Assembly: GCA_038373865.1 (NCBI GenBank)
Contig: JAXGGA010006516.1
Location: 1 to 64,000, forward strand
Direction: 5' to 3'
DNA: 64,000 nt
Origin: Uloborus plumipes
Taxonomy: Eukaryota; Arthropoda; Arachnida; Araneae; Uloboridae
Part shown: in pieces, positions 1 to 12,529 of the stretch
Layout: every line of letters begins with the position of its first letter
How positions within the stretch are numbered: the first letter of the stretch is position 1
The notes under the pieces: model-generated
The model's database searches: none
What the model saw: the letters and a program-made list of their open reading frames with translations, nothing else
What the model was told of the DNA's origin: nothing
Position numbers and translations under genes: made by a program

Positions 1-66
1 CAAAAAAAGGCCTTTATTGAAGTCGTCTAGACTTTTTTGAGTGTAATAAATAAAATGTTGAATTTT

Positions 67-872
67 CAGTGGCGGATTTACCATGTCGAAATTTGCGAGG
101 GGCCCGACGGGACTCCAAAAGGGTGCAAGAAAAAATATTTTGCATTATTCTGTGCCATAGGGGGCTGGTTTAACTTAAAAAGGTGGGGGGGGGGGGGGCA
201 AGAGAAATACGCGAGAGGGGGTTGAAAAAGGGGGGTAGGGACCTTTAAAGATTTTATTTGGATACAATTTGGCTATAATATTGGATTTTAACATTGATGA
301 TTAATCGACATCTAAAAATTGCGGAATATGGTCTCAAAAATCAATCTGGCTGTTTGATTTCTATTAATTCTTATGAAATACCACGAAAAAAGATTCGATT
401 TTTGGAATCTTCAGCTTTTATTTTGGTGAAATTTATCATTCCACTGAGCAAAAAATCATTTTTCACTCGATCGTTACTTTTTACCCATGAAAACTGAGGG
501 GGCAGTCGCCCCCTTGCCCCCCTGTTCGAGCCGCCTATGTCTGTGCTGCTCTTAGTCCTCAAAAATGCATTGCGCCGGACCCCCAAACCAATTCGGCACT
601 GTGATGCTTCTGAGAAGTGACACAGCGAGGCGGAGGAGGGGGGGGGGTGTTGCGGTTGGATTAGTTACAAGGGCGGAACCTGCTTCTGGTTAAGAAGGGT
701 TTTTTTTCTGGAAGGGGTTTCGTCAAAGTGCAATTTCTTGTGCAAAAATTGGGGTTTTCGGCATTTTTTTCGTAATGCAAGTCCCAAAAATGCTATTTTT
801 TGCCATATTTAGTCGGTTAAGGGGGGAGGGAGGTTCATGACCCCCTTACTCTCCCTGGATCCGCGCTTGATT
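67..872. mobile_element. Decayed DNA-transposon copy with CAGTGGCGGAT-type end
   Basis: The left part begins CAGTGGCGGATTTACC, an end sequence common in arthropod hAT-like elements. Near 853-865 ggatccgcgcttg reads, reversed, as CAAGCGCGGATCC, a diverged counterpart. The interior is G-run rich and has no coding frame. No clear target duplication was found, so the borders are approximate. Confidence 0.4.
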
Positions 873-2079
873 AATTATGCCTTGTCATCCTGCTTTGGGG
901 AAGTTGTGAAATTGTAGTTACTAGTATTAAGTTAATTTTATTATCTTGAAGCTACTTTTGACATGAGCCTCATGAATCTGAAATTAACATTTTAGTGTGT
1001 GCTGTTTTGAACATTGCTAGTTTTATCCCTCACTCCTGTGTAAGTGTATAACATTAGAATGGGCTGCACACAGACGAAAAATGTTTGGAAAACGTTTACG
1101 CTTTTAATTTATTTGTGCTTTTTCCTTTCCCTCGAAAGTGACTTCACCGGAAATATATATCCGGCATGTTAGGCCAGGACGAAAAAAAAGGAAAAAAAAA
1201 ATAACAGTGTTCAGAGATAGAAGCAACATAAACAGTCTATAAATATCACATAGTTTTTCTTTTTTTTTCCATTTTTTTTTCTTGTAGTCAAAAAATAACT
1301 AATGTTGTTCGAACAAGTTAGATTATTGTTGAATTAGGTGCGGTTACTGATGTTCATTCTGTGGTAGAATGTAATATCCTGCCGTGGACTTAGGTAATCC
1401 TTTTTCTTTTTAATGAAAAAAGAACTCATTTTATTACGAAATATATTTAATTTTTTTTTTGAAAAATATTCTGCACCAAAGCTTTGACGAGAAGTTCGAA
1501 ATAAAACACCAAAATTTCTTGTTGACATGCCTTTTTCTTAATTGTTTTATCCGCAAATCTGATTGCTATTTCTACAATTTTGATGTTGCTAATGTTTTTG
1601 TAACTGGTGGTAAGGTTGCTGAAAAAAAAATTCAAGAGAACAGCAAGTTCCACACCCCTGATCTGCCATAAAGTGAATTTTAATAGTTAGGATGTCGAGT
1701 CGTTACATAATTAGAAAAATACTTATTTTCGAAAGATTTCCATTTTCTTTCGGTCCTTGTAGTGAGATTCCTTAAAATAAAGATTGAAAATCATGAACTT
1801 AGTTTCCTTCTCTTGTTTGTCAGCATCGAAGTTCTAGTTCTTTTCCTTGTCACCATTTCTACCACATGGATCGTGATTAAATAGAATGAACACGCAATAA
1901 AGCGATTAGTTTTGTGCGAAAGTAAAAACTAAACGTACATCCACTATGTAGCCTCCAAATTTTTACACGTGGAAAGGTATATGTTCCATGCAAACCTACA
2001 CTAAGCTATAGTATATCATATCGTATCACTTACTGGCAATGAAAAAGAATAAGTACTCTATGGGTTAAGTGTAATCAAT
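873..2079. other. No gene recognised
   Basis: AT-rich, with A and T runs. Short open frames on both strands overlap one another and resemble no protein I know. Nothing is assignable, and no Myo1D start exon is seen here. Confidence 0.5.
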
Positions 2080-2430
2080 ATACATAAATGACTACTTTTT
2101 GTATGTATGTCCGGGATAATCTTCCAAACTACTGGACCGATTTTTACCATATTTTCACCGTAGATAGCTACAGTAACAGGGAGCAGGATAAGCTATAATT
2201 TATTTCTAAAAAGCTTACTTTAAAAAAGTTATTATGGAAAATAGTAAATTTCATGTCATTTCCCCATTAAATGATTAAATTCCCCCCCCCTCATTGTTGC
2301 AAAAATTTGTTGCCTCGCAACAACAATATTAATAGTAATCATGATGAAAATTTTGAACCAAGGCTTCTCAGGAGTAAGTATGAAATTTATTGCTTTCTTG
2401 GGATTTTTATATTCATCTATGCCAATAATC

Positions 2431-2728
2431 TAAGGCATCTATATAGACGAGCCGGCGCATCAAGATTAAGTTTCACCACTTTAGATCCAGCTCGTGTTGT
2501 ATCTTTTCTGGTGGTTGATAAATGGTTGTCCTTTCTGGCAAGTTATCGTGTTTTGATCAATTTTCAATGTGAGCAATTATTAGCGGCGAGTGAATTCGGC
2601 AAAGCTTGGCAATGTCTGAAATTTTTCTCTGGTAACCCTAATGAAAAAGTGAAAGTAAAAGTAATGAATTGGATCCAAAGTGGTCAAACTTAAGCTTGAT
2701 GCGTCGGCCTGTCTATATAGCGGCTCTA
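2431..2728. mobile_element. MITE family Z, copy 1 (8-bp target duplication)
   Basis: Inverted ends of about 60 bp: left TAAGGCATCTATATAGACGA..., right ...TCTATATAGCGGCTCTA. Flanked by perfect 8-bp repeats caataatc at 2423-2430 and 2729-2736. An 8-bp duplication suggests a hAT-type transposase supplied in trans. An open frame of 140 codons across it is fortuitous. This copy is uninterrupted and gives the reference structure for the second copy. Confidence 0.85.
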
Positions 2729-2944
2729 CAATAATCGATACCGGGTTAAATAAAAAGATAATTGATATTGGCAACAGTTAGAAAATAGAAAATGATTTTT
2801 TGAAAAACCACACGGATAAAATAAATAACGCGTTTAAGTTTGATTTCACGTTCTTCTTCACACCCAGTTAATCTAAGGCCCCTATATAGACGAGTCGGCG
2901 CATCAAGATTAAGTTTGACCACTTTGGATCCAGAACGTGATTAA

Positions 2945-3268
2945 GGCAGGGATTCAAGTGAAACAGCACTGCGATCGCTTCGAATGCAATCGCTACTGGA
3001 AGTGAATTGCATTATCATCAGCTTAACTTGGCACTGACGTCACTACGAGCGGAGCCAATGAGGGCTCACAAGCAGTCGGCGATCTCCTCTTATTCGCCAA
3101 GTAGGCTGTGACGTTTTATCTAGCTCGTTTTTCATAGGCAAACGTCACGCTGACGTCACGATGAACGTTCTAATGTAATTCATTTCCAGTATCAAGAAAC
3201 GTTCTAATGTAATTCATTTCCAGTAGCGATTGCAGTTTGCGATAGCCTGTTTCACTTGAATCCCTGCC
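2945..3268. mobile_element. MITE family Y, copy 1 (TAA duplication)
   Basis: Ends GGCAGGGATTCAAGTGAAAC ... GTTTCACTTGAATCCCTGCC, flanked by TAA on both sides (2942-2944, 3269-3271). A 3-bp TWA duplication suggests PIF/Harbinger mobilisation. Inside are CRE-like palindromes (ctgacgtcac, gctgacgtcacg) and a directly repeated segment (gttctaatgtaattcatttc, twice). Confidence 0.85.
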
Positions 3269-3389
3269 TAAGAGTTGTCTTTTTCGGTGAGTGGTTGTCT
3301 TTTCAGGCGAGTTATCGCGTTTTGGTAATTTTTCCGGTGAATTTAACAAAGCTTGGCAATGTCCCGAAACTTTTTCTGGTAACCCTAGC

Positions 3390-4121
3390 CAACGCCTCCT
3401 AAATACTAAGGCAGGGATTCAAGTGAAACAGGCTATCGCAAACTGCAATCGCTACTGGAAATGAATTACATTAGAACGTTTCTTGATACTGGAAATGAAT
3501 TACAGTAGAACGTTCATCGTGACGTTTGCCTATGAAAAACGAGCTAGATAAAATGTCACAGCCTACTTGGCGAATAAGAGGAGATGGCCGACTGCTTGTG
3601 AGCTCTTATTGGCTCCGCTCGTAGTGACGTCAGTGCCAAGTTAAGCTGATGATAATGTAATTCACTTCCAGTAGCGATTGCATTCGAAGCGATCGCAGTG
3701 TTGTTTCACTTGAATCCCTGCCTAAATGCCTATAACATTTGCTTCGCTACCGTCGAGATGGGTTCAGCTTTAAGCGCCACCTTGCGGCAATCCGATAATG
3801 TCGTTGTTATTTTTTGATTGGTTAATTTTTAAATTTAAATTAAGAAATGAACCAATCGTTAATTTTTTGGAGAACTCCGGTAAATGGCAGTGTAGCGTGA
3901 ACAAATTGCATTTTGCAGCTATTGGCGATGGATCCAAACAATATTCGAAACAAATTTTTTGATTGGTTGATTTTTAAATTTAAATTTAGAAATGAACCAA
4001 TCATTAATTTCTCTTTCTCGAAGAACTCTGTTAGATGGCAGTGTATCTTGAACCAAGGATGAAATTTTGCTCTGTGCTAAAAGCCAGAAAGTTACGGGCA
4101 TTTAGTATTTAGGAGGCGTTG
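3390..4121. mobile_element. MITE family X, copy 1 (7-bp target duplication), with nested Y
   Basis: Ends CAACGCCTCCTAAATACTAA ... TTTAGTATTTAGGAGGCGTTG, with 7-bp direct repeats ccctagc at 3383-3389 and 4122-4128. Interrupted at 3410-3722 by a family Y copy. The interior has two related blocks with ttaaatttaaattnagaaatg and gaaccaatc motifs. No coding capacity. Confidence 0.85.
3410..3722. mobile_element. MITE family Y, copy 2 (inside X)
   Basis: The same element as 2945-3268 in opposite orientation, flanked by TAA (3407-3409, 3723-3725). The undisrupted X copy at 25887-26299 reads aaatactaaatgcct across this point, which proves the insertion site and the 3-bp duplication. Confidence 0.9.
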
Positions 4122-4559
4122 CCCTAGCGCCGTAACAATGAAAGATGAAAGTCAAAGTTCATAAGTTGGATCCAAAGTGGTAAAACTTAAGCTTGATGCG
4201 TCGGCCTGTCTATATAGCGGCTCTAAGTTAATCTACCGCATGATCACAAAAAATAGCTTTAAGAAATATGATTCTACTGGGCTTAGTTGAAAGTCATATA
4301 TTTATTTTCTTGGATTTGGCATGTTGCATTTAAACCCGCGCGAAGGCCGGGCACATCAGCTGGTAGTCAAATAATACAGATAAATATCAGCTTTATTTTA
4401 AAAATATGTAAATAAATGAATGAATAAATATTAAACTAACGTGAAGCATCAAACATATCAGGAGGTCTTCTTGCAAAACATTACTACTTGGTGTGATTTT
4501 TCGTTTGATACAAAATATTCATAAAAAGTTTATAAAACCAGTTGAAAGAAAAATTGTAG

Positions 4560-4910
4560 CTTGCAATTTATTGCAGGAAAAGACAGATACCTGATGCTGC
4601 ATAACGAAATAATAATCAACAAATGCAAAAAAAATTACAAATTCGCAATGACGAATTGTTTTTGCAATGACGAATTGCGATAATTGTGGCTTACTTCCGA
4701 GAGCACATAACCCAACTTTGCTCCCGAGCCTTAAAATCCTTTTGGCTCAGTGGATAATGTTGTGCATCAACACTCCGAATGAAACCCCGGCAGGAACACA
4801 CACCCGTACGCCACTTTGGCCACCCGGCAGCTCAACAGATGACGCCATCTACCGCCAGTATAGCGCCACCATGTCCTGCCTGGTACAGCCGGGCATATCA
4901 GCTAGTGAAT
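4560..4910 (+). mobile_element. Helitron-like 3' end fragment
   Basis: Ends ggtacagccgggcatatcag then CTAG|T, the same terminal type as at 4340-4364 (CTRR followed by T). The interior has a tRNA A-box-like string (tggctcagtggataatg) but no convincing B box, so a tRNA-derived SINE is less likely. The 5' border is not defined. Confidence 0.4.
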
Positions 4911-7629
4911 AAATAATCTGTGAAAAGGGATTCTGAAAGTCGGGAGTTGAGAATATAAGCATGAAAAGTATATGTTAGTTTTTTCCTATTAATATGTACT
5001 GTCTGATTTTCTTAGGTAAAACCGCGTCGGTCCTCTCTGATCTTACCAAAACAGGGGTGATTAGAAAGAAAGCAATAAGGAGAAGAATAAGAAGAAGCAT
5101 TTTGAGTCGTATCAAGCAACGTAGGACGATGCTCATTTCAAATACCTAGTTTAAATGAATTTGTCAAAAGGATAGCAAAAATGCAAGTTTTAAATTGAAA
5201 ACTTCGGTAAGTTCCCACTCACAACCCATCGCCCCTTTTTAAAGTGGAATGTTTCGTGAGTGCTAGGCGCGGTTTTCACGGACGGACAGTGTCTTCTAAT
5301 GGTTTGGTGATGAAAGAGATGTATTTTTAGCTTGCAGCTTGGTAATTTGATTGCTGTAGCTTCTGAGTTTAGGATTAAAACTTTAAGGGATAATAATAGA
5401 ATTCAACTTAATCAATATTAATTTTACAAAATGCAGTTGTTCATCATATACAATCAAAACTTTTAGCTACTTACAAAAAAAAAAAAAGTGAAGGAGCGCT
5501 ATATTTCTCAGAACTAATATGGATCTGAATCTGAATTTCTTGTAATCAATCTAAAAATTCTCTGGATTCGGAACACTTTTTTTAAAAAAGAGGTGTAAAA
5601 GTCACCTGTTGCAAAAAGAAAAAACTTAAAGTTTTATTGTAGTCTTGACTTGATAGAATTATGTTGTTGAAACACAAAATAGTCTGAAAAGTCTTTTGTA
5701 GCTTGAAGAGAGAAATAACATCCAGGGCTTGAATGGAAAAATTTGTTGTACCTGAGGCAACCTTTCAAAAACAAAAAAAATTTGAACACGTGCTTTCCTT
5801 ATTTTTGAGGCAAAAATAAACATGTAATTTAGAAATAATACTTTGCCGAAAAATGTTGAATGAATGTCTTTTTCTTAAAAAAATGCCAAAATTCCAAGAA
5901 CTTAAAGTCTATATTGAAAATCCAAAATCTTGGAAGACCACCCAAGCCCTGGCGGCATTGTTGTAGGCAGTAACCACTCCATAACTCACTTTTGTGACGT
6001 TGAACTGGACATCAAAGTTCCGCCGCTTCTAAAATAATACTATACCACGAGGAAATTGACCAGACTGAGAAAAATACCACCTCAGCAGTTGAGGGAACTT
6101 AACAGCGGCGGAGAAAAGAGTTAACATTAACAGCGAGAAATCAGATCGCTTCGCTTGGCAAACAGACCCTTCTTGATGGAGTGGACAGTTTAATTTATTA
6201 CCTCACAATACACATATATTAAAATCAACAGTTCGCAGATAAGATTTCTTCACACGCTGCTGGTTCCTTGAGGAAGATAAGCGAGAGGGCTTTGGACCTA
6301 TTCGAAAATATGACCTGGTTTGTGACTCTTTCTCGTTTTTTGCAACGCCCTTTCTCTTTTCTCTCATTTCCTGCTCTTTTTTTCATTAAATGCCGTGAAA
6401 AGAAAAGTGTTTTGATGGATGAGAGTGCTTATTCACGGTTGGAAGCTTAGGGAGAGATTTTGTTAGGTTATTTTGTAAATTTTGGATTTTGGAGTGGAAG
6501 TAATGTTGTGAAATAAGAAGTATGCAATGTGCAATCATCTGAAATTAATTTTCGTCAAAATGATCTTTGAATTTTTTTAATCATAAAGTAAAACATTAGG
6601 TACATAATTGGTTCCCATCCTTTTTTTTTAAGTAAAAGCGTTTTTAATAGTTTTTACCTGCGCAGTACGTTTTAACATTATGAATTATGTAGTGTAGGTT
6701 AGGTTAGATGCTACTGTGTTAGGTTCAAATTGAAGAATGTGAACATTCACGCAAATCTTTTTTTTTCGCCGATGTCATTGCGATGTGACGAGGATCCAGA
6801 GGGTTGTCATGACCCCTCTCTGAAGTGACCAAATGTTGCCCAAAACTGCATTTTGGAGGCTTAAAATTAGCCTCAGAAAGCCCTATAAAGGAAAATTGTA
6901 CCATAACAATCTCCCTTTCCTACAATGATCCCTCCCAAAACGAGAAGCTGGATCCGTTCTTGAATGTGAATATTCACCAAATTTCACGCATTCCTGTGTC
7001 CCGGTTGAACATTTCAGAAATCTGGCGAGCCTATTTATCAGTACAAACAGTGGCTTTGAGGTAACCCCGTAGCTATAAGTCACAGGCGTTGTAATCTGGT
7101 TTTGTTGAAAGAAACCCATGAGGAAGTGTTTGGCTACACTTTTCTTGCAGCAGCATTCCCCAAGGGGCGGGTGATTCTAATGATTTTAATCTAATTTTAC
7201 AGTTTGTTCGTATTTCTGTACGCACAGGCTGTTTGACATTAAAGCCCCGATTACAAAACGCTGCGAAGGTGGTTGGAATGACTTGATATTTGACTAGAAC
7301 AGTCGTGGGGCATTGGAATTTGTTTAGTGAAAGAAAAAGAAAGTACTAGTTTCAAAATTTTCCTATTGATGGCGCTATCAGGATTCATATTGTTGTACAG
7401 ATGCTTAATTGCACTAAGATACGACATGCGCACCGCAGACATTGCTGTGATCAAAAAGTAGTGTGGAAATTATCATCTGCCATTAAAATATGCTCTTTGA
7501 ACCCTTCCAACCAGTGGCAGAATAAGGTGGAGGAAAATTGATTAAAAAACTACTGATCATTAGTTATTTTTATATAGTAGAATAAATTAATGGAGAATAA
7601 ACTCCTTTACTTAGCTTATGTCTGATTGT
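4911..7629. other. No gene recognised
   Basis: AT-rich intergenic or intronic sequence. At 6698-6710 ggttaggttag is only two telomere-like units. Short frames (for example 6268-6450 and 6825-7064) have no recognisable product. No splice-bounded exon was identified. Confidence 0.5.
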
Positions 7630-7633
7630 TATT

Positions 7634-10417
7634 GGGGCATTTCACAGTATTTAGCTGTTACGGACTCTACACTTCAGAGATATGTTTTAGCCTCCTACTC
7701 ATGATTAGTGCAAATATTGAAACTAAACTTTTTGTAAATTTATGGTCCTATGTGTACTTATCACAAAACATTGAAAAAACTTTGGATTTGTTTTGAATTT
7801 CTGAAAATATAGGAGTATATATAGCATGTTACGGACTCTACGCACAAAAGACATGGAAATTTTTGCTGAAACTAACTTCAAATTTTCTGTGAAAGTAACA
7901 TCTATTCCTACCTAATGAAGCTTTTTTATTATGTCTCAGTTTATCTCTAATGCATTTACGTACCAAAATAATAATTAAAGAATCAAAAAATATTTTTTAA
8001 GGAATTATTTACTAAAGAACTACTCATTTAAGAGCACGTTACGGACTCTACATATTTGTCACGTTTGAGTGTTGTTTAAATTTTTGGTGCTAGAAGCTAA
8101 ACAACAACATAATATTAATGTTCAATAGCTTTAATGATAGAATCAACTGTCATGGCTTTTTTTCCATCATACGCAAAAAAAAAAAAAAATGCCCTGAGGA
8201 ATCAAGAGGTAGAACTCCTGGTAGAACAGACAGTGGTACACATGTCAGTTTCTTCATAGTTTGCTTTTTACATTTTCTTAAATTTATTTCCAAAAAACAA
8301 GGTACCAATTCGGATTTCACAAGCGATTTTCTTTTTACAGTTGTAGAATCTTGAATTAGTTGAGGAGATCGGTACTAGATCTTTTCGATAAATCACGATT
8401 TCCGGATAACAGCAGGATATTTAAGAGGGACATTTTTAAGGACGGGGAGGAATGTTGTTTTTTAACCAAAACTTTTAAAATTACATTTTTCAAAGTAACT
8501 TAAATTTTGAGCTAATTTAGTTAAAAATATTAAAGTATTTCAAAATGTACCAAAATCAATAGATTCAGTATTATAGTATTTTATCTAATGACAAATTTAG
8601 CCACAGTAATTTTGGAATCAAAAGTTTATTATATAATCAACTTGTGTTTATTTTCTTATAAACGTTGCTTGAGAATGTTCTTTTCTGCTAATTTTATTGA
8701 ATTAAATTTTAGAAATTAAAGACAATAAGCTTGGATGGCATTAGTCAGGCTTTCTATGATAGAAGGGGGGGTATGACTCTCCTATCTGTAACAATTACTT
8801 TACTGTAAGCTGTAACAAATTAAAAAAATTAGCGAAAAAAAGTTAGAATGTGTGCCCTTGGATGAGATAGGTATCCTTAATGTGAAAAGATGGACAAAAG
8901 GTTTTTGTTGTGTAAAAACAGTACCTCAGAACCAGACTAACGTAAATCCATTTTCGTCATTTTTCAGTAGAGGGGAAAAATGATTGTCGTATACATGCAA
9001 AGGGTGGGACTCGCGCTCCTTTCACGCTGCTAAATAATTGTGAAGGAATTTGTTTTATAGAATACTGTTTTAATGGGTCGATGTGGAATAAGATTCTACC
9101 TACAATGAAGCAAAATAGTGAAAATGGCCATTTTTGGACTTACGTCGTTCTGATTCTGAGGTACAGGCATAATCAAGACTTTTATCAGCAGTTTTCATTT
9201 TTCAAATAGAGATTTTTTTTAGCTTAACAAATGTAACTCATTTCAAAGGTAAACTCAAAATCAAGAAACTAGTGAATTTTTTCATTATTGAAGTTTAATT
9301 TCGATACTAAATTGCTTAAACATAGATTTTGAACTTAAATTAAGCAAAGAAAATCTGTAAAGAATTGCTCCTAATTGTGCTCTTTTGTGTAAAAACCCTG
9401 TAAGCAATGAAGAGAGGGCCTTAAATGTGTAAAATGAATTGTTCCTTCAAACCTGCATCATTGTTAAACCAAAAAATTGGTCCAGAACTAAAATATAACA
9501 GCTCATGGAATACTGAGTCGTTTTACAAAACGGCCACTGCTATTTTGTCCTGTATTTTAACAGCTCATGTATTTCTTTAAAAAAAAGATGAATAAAAATT
9601 TTTTCTTAAACATTCAAATATGTTTGATTCCTTAAGCAACAAATTTTGCTGATTACCCTTTTAAAGACTTACTTTTAATTAAATAGATGAGCTGTCACAT
9701 GCGGGATGAATGTGCAATCAAAATTCTTCTGAAAGACAATGTTAAAGTTTCTTTTTCTTAAGTATAAGTTGTAGTGTTTTTCAAAGATATAACTTTTAGT
9801 TTTTAACTCTTCTGTTTGGTAGTTCAAGTGTTTTGGTAAATAAAGAGCTGTGTTGAAACTGCTGCTGAATGTAGAGTCCGTAACATTTTTGTAGAGTCCG
9901 TAACGAATTTTGAAAATTCTTAAAAATTAACGAATTGCAACAATCATGAAATTTCTCTTAGAATATTGTAACAGCATAGGTGAAATTAGAAAATATGCAA
10001 TTTAGTGAAAAAAAATGCATAAATACAAATTTTAACTAAACTTTTATTCCAATTATTGTTACGGACTCTACAATCATCTTTTTCACAATCCATAACTTTT
10101 TATAGAACGCACTTTTTGATTAAAATTTTTAGCTATATTAGAGATGAGCCTTTACTTTATCTGTCTCAAGTACCAGTTTTGGCTTGAAAATCAGTTTAAG
10201 CCAGATTTAAAGAAATATTCAATGTAGAGTCCGTAACAGTGAAAATTGCATTTTCAATGTTCCGAGTACAATTACAAACATAATATAAAGTTAACTACGA
10301 AAAAAATATGATATTCATATACTTTAAAATGTACTTTTTCAATATATGTAAAAATTTTATACTTTTAAACAGTTTTGTTACGGACACCCCTATGTCACAA
10401 ATACCGTGAAATGCCCC
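7634..10417. mobile_element. ORF-less TIR element with GTTACGGACTCTAC phrases, long copy
   Basis: Ends GGGGCATTTCACAGTATTT and, reversed, GGGGCATTTCACGGTATTTG. 4-bp duplications TATT lie at 7630-7633 and 10418-10421. The phrase GTTACGGACTCTAC recurs near 7657, 7828, 8038 and 10058 and, inverted, near 9870, 9887 and 10223; a variant runs into the right end (gttacggacacccctatgtc). No open frame of note. A nested GTACCTC MITE sits at 8921-9164. A 603-bp relative lies at 24880-25482. Confidence 0.85.
8921..9164. mobile_element. GTACCTCAG MITE, copy 1
   Basis: Ends GTACCTCAGAACCAGACTAA ... TCTGATTCTGAGGTAC. About 244 bp, non-coding. Its inner sequence (agtaGAGGGGAAAAatgatt) matches the copies at 55408-55545 and 62604-62856. 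Confidence 0.75.
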
Positions 10418-12257
10418 TATTAGTCTATTCTACAACCATCGATTCTATGTCATTGTACTCAGAATATTTTTGCAAAAATAGAGCACACAATCTGCCAGTC
10501 TTGAACTTGAAATAAAGGTCAAGTGCAAGAAGTCTCTTTTGAATAATAAATCAGAAACTGATTTTTAACGTAGTCATAAACGATCTTGAATATATTCTCT
10601 TCATTGTATGCAAATGCCAGACTTTGCATCTTCATCGATTTGTTCTCGGTTTGCCGTTTGTGAATGCGACGGACGTGGGTGTCAAGTTAAATATGGGTCA
10701 TTTCGACGAAAACGGTACACATCATGTCCGAGACTTTAGAATTTTTTAAAATCAATTTTAATAACTACCACCCGATAAGTGTATTTTTTATTGGTTCTCC
10801 ACTTAATTTTGTGCCATCAAGTATCAATTAATTAGGTATAATCCATTTAGAAATGACACAAAAAAAATTATCTTTGTCAGGAGAAAGAGAAAATGGCGTG
10901 TCCCAACTTCAAATTGCTGGAATTTTAAATGTGATTTAAAATTAAACTGAAATGTAACAACAAAACAAATTACACTGCACTGCACAAAAGATGCTTCTGA
11001 CACCATTTCTGCAGATTATTACGCAAATGAAAAAAAATTTCCGCAAAAAACACTATTATTTATCCATGTCCCTAGATTTTCTATGTTTCGAATTGCCCAC
11101 TCTGTTATATGCCTTTTGGAAATAAAATGAGCAATTGCATTCAATCTGATATATTTTTTAAAATATATAGGTAGTATAACCAAAGAAACTCTATAACTGC
11201 CGTGATTAGCTTCCTACATTGAATCAACAACTACGGTGAGCCTAATTATTTTCTTGTGATACCGTAAAATGGGGTGTATAGGAACAGCGGGGTCAATCGG
11301 AACAAAACTTCCAGACCGTACAAAGAAATTCTTCATAAATATACCATTGGGTATTTTTCGCCATTAATTTTTTTTAAGAAAGGTAAGATCATAGGAAGTA
11401 GGAAAAAATTACTTTTGTCAATCTGGCAACGCTACTGGCTTCTAAGGAGGGCTGTACGTAGAATGCTAGAAAACATCACATTTTCATAGACTGCAAAACT
11501 TCATATGCAAGAACAAACCTTCTTATATTTTAAACCTAAGAGTGGTATGTTTCAATTATACATGTATCTGAACAACAGAATACCACATTAGAATTTACAT
11601 TTTTATAAATTGTGTCATAAAAATGAAGAATTCTGAAAAATGCCATAGGAAAAAAAATTGCGGGGTGAATCGGAACACTTTGTTCTGTTGTTCCAATTTA
11701 AACTTATCTGAAGGAAAATCTTTGAAAAATAAAGATTCTAACCCCAATTCCTCTTTTTACGGTAGTTAATTTGAACTGTTGGATGTCCATTCTGTTAGAG
11801 CCGATTTCATGATGAAAAAAAATAGATTTTTTCTTTAAATTGCAGACAGGCTTACAGTTTTAGGCTGTTTATTCCATTTTATGCTTGTTCTGTGATTCTA
11901 ACTTTTCTTTGTGATTATACAGATATTTTTAACACGTTGACTGCCGACTACGAGATAACTCGTAGGTAGCGATCTTTTCAAGGACGCCAACTACGAGTTA
12001 TCTCGTACTGTATTCACTTGCCATGTTCTTGTGTTGCTACGATTAAACTCGTAATATATCAGTGCTAATATCGATAGATGGCTTCTTGAGAAAGAACAAA
12101 AAATCAATGTTGGCTTGCATGAAAAGACAATTTATATTATACTTTCACTCTTTTATTTTACTTTTAAATTTATTTTTTTATTTTTTATTTTTTTAGCCTA
12201 CTTTCCCGTTAAAAACAAAAGAAAGACGAAAAAAGTATTGAAAGTAGCTTAATGCAT

Positions 12258-12455
12258 CTAAAAAATATCGCCAAGTCCAAAAAATATCGCCAAGTAAAAA
12301 AAAATATCGCCAAGTCCAAAAAATATCGCCAAGTAAAAAAAAATATCGCCAAGTCCAAGAAATATCGCCAAGTAAAAAAAAAATATCGCCAAGTCCAAAA
12401 AATATCGCCAAGTAAAAAAAATATAGCCAAGTCCAAAAAATATCGCCAAGTTAAA
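12258..12455. repeat. 37-bp tandem repeat (aatatcgccaagt)
   Basis: About five and a half units of aaaaaatatcgccaagtcc / aaaaaatatcgccaagtaaa. Open frames of 70-110 codons on both strands here are by-products of the repeat unit and are not genes. Confidence 0.9.
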
Positions 12456-12529
12456 AAAATATAAAGGTAAAATGAATATCGAAAAATTAAAAATTTGAAA
12501 GTAGGGTATTGAGATGGGGAATTTGTGTG

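Larger units (their letters stand above)
2874..4225. mobile_element. MITE family Z, copy 2, disrupted by nested insertions
   Basis: Same ends as copy 1 (TAAGGCCCCTATATAGACGA ... TATATAGCGGCTCTA), with perfect 8-bp duplications agttaatc at 2866-2873 and 4226-4233. Removing the insert 2945-3268 (family Y) and 3390-4121 (family X, itself carrying another Y) leaves about 290 bp colinear with copy 1 (cgagttatcgcgttttg, aaagcttggcaatgtc, ggtaaccct). This fixes the order of events: Z first, then Y and X, then Y into X. Confidence 0.85.
2080..4364 (+). mobile_element. Helitron-like non-autonomous element carrying nested MITEs
   Basis: The left portion (about 2092-2200) has the stretch gtatgtatgtccgggataat ... 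ctactggaccgatttttacc. I associate this with 5' parts of arthropod Helitron-type repeats. The right end reads cgcgcgaaggccgggcacat then cagCTGG|T, fitting the Helitron CTRR terminus followed by a host T. The body is interrupted by two inverted-repeat MITEs, the second of which holds three more. Without those insertions it would be about 0.6 kb. There is no rolling-circle replicase frame. The 5' border is uncertain. Confidence 0.5.

Noticed and set aside
2271..2693. 140-codon open frame
   Set aside because: It runs across MITE Z copy 1 including both inverted ends; no protein resemblance.
4738..4800. tRNA gene or tRNA-derived SINE
   Set aside because: An A-box-like string is present but there is no cloverleaf and no convincing B box.
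6694..6712. TTAGG-type telomere repeat
   Set aside because: Only two units of ggtta; no array.
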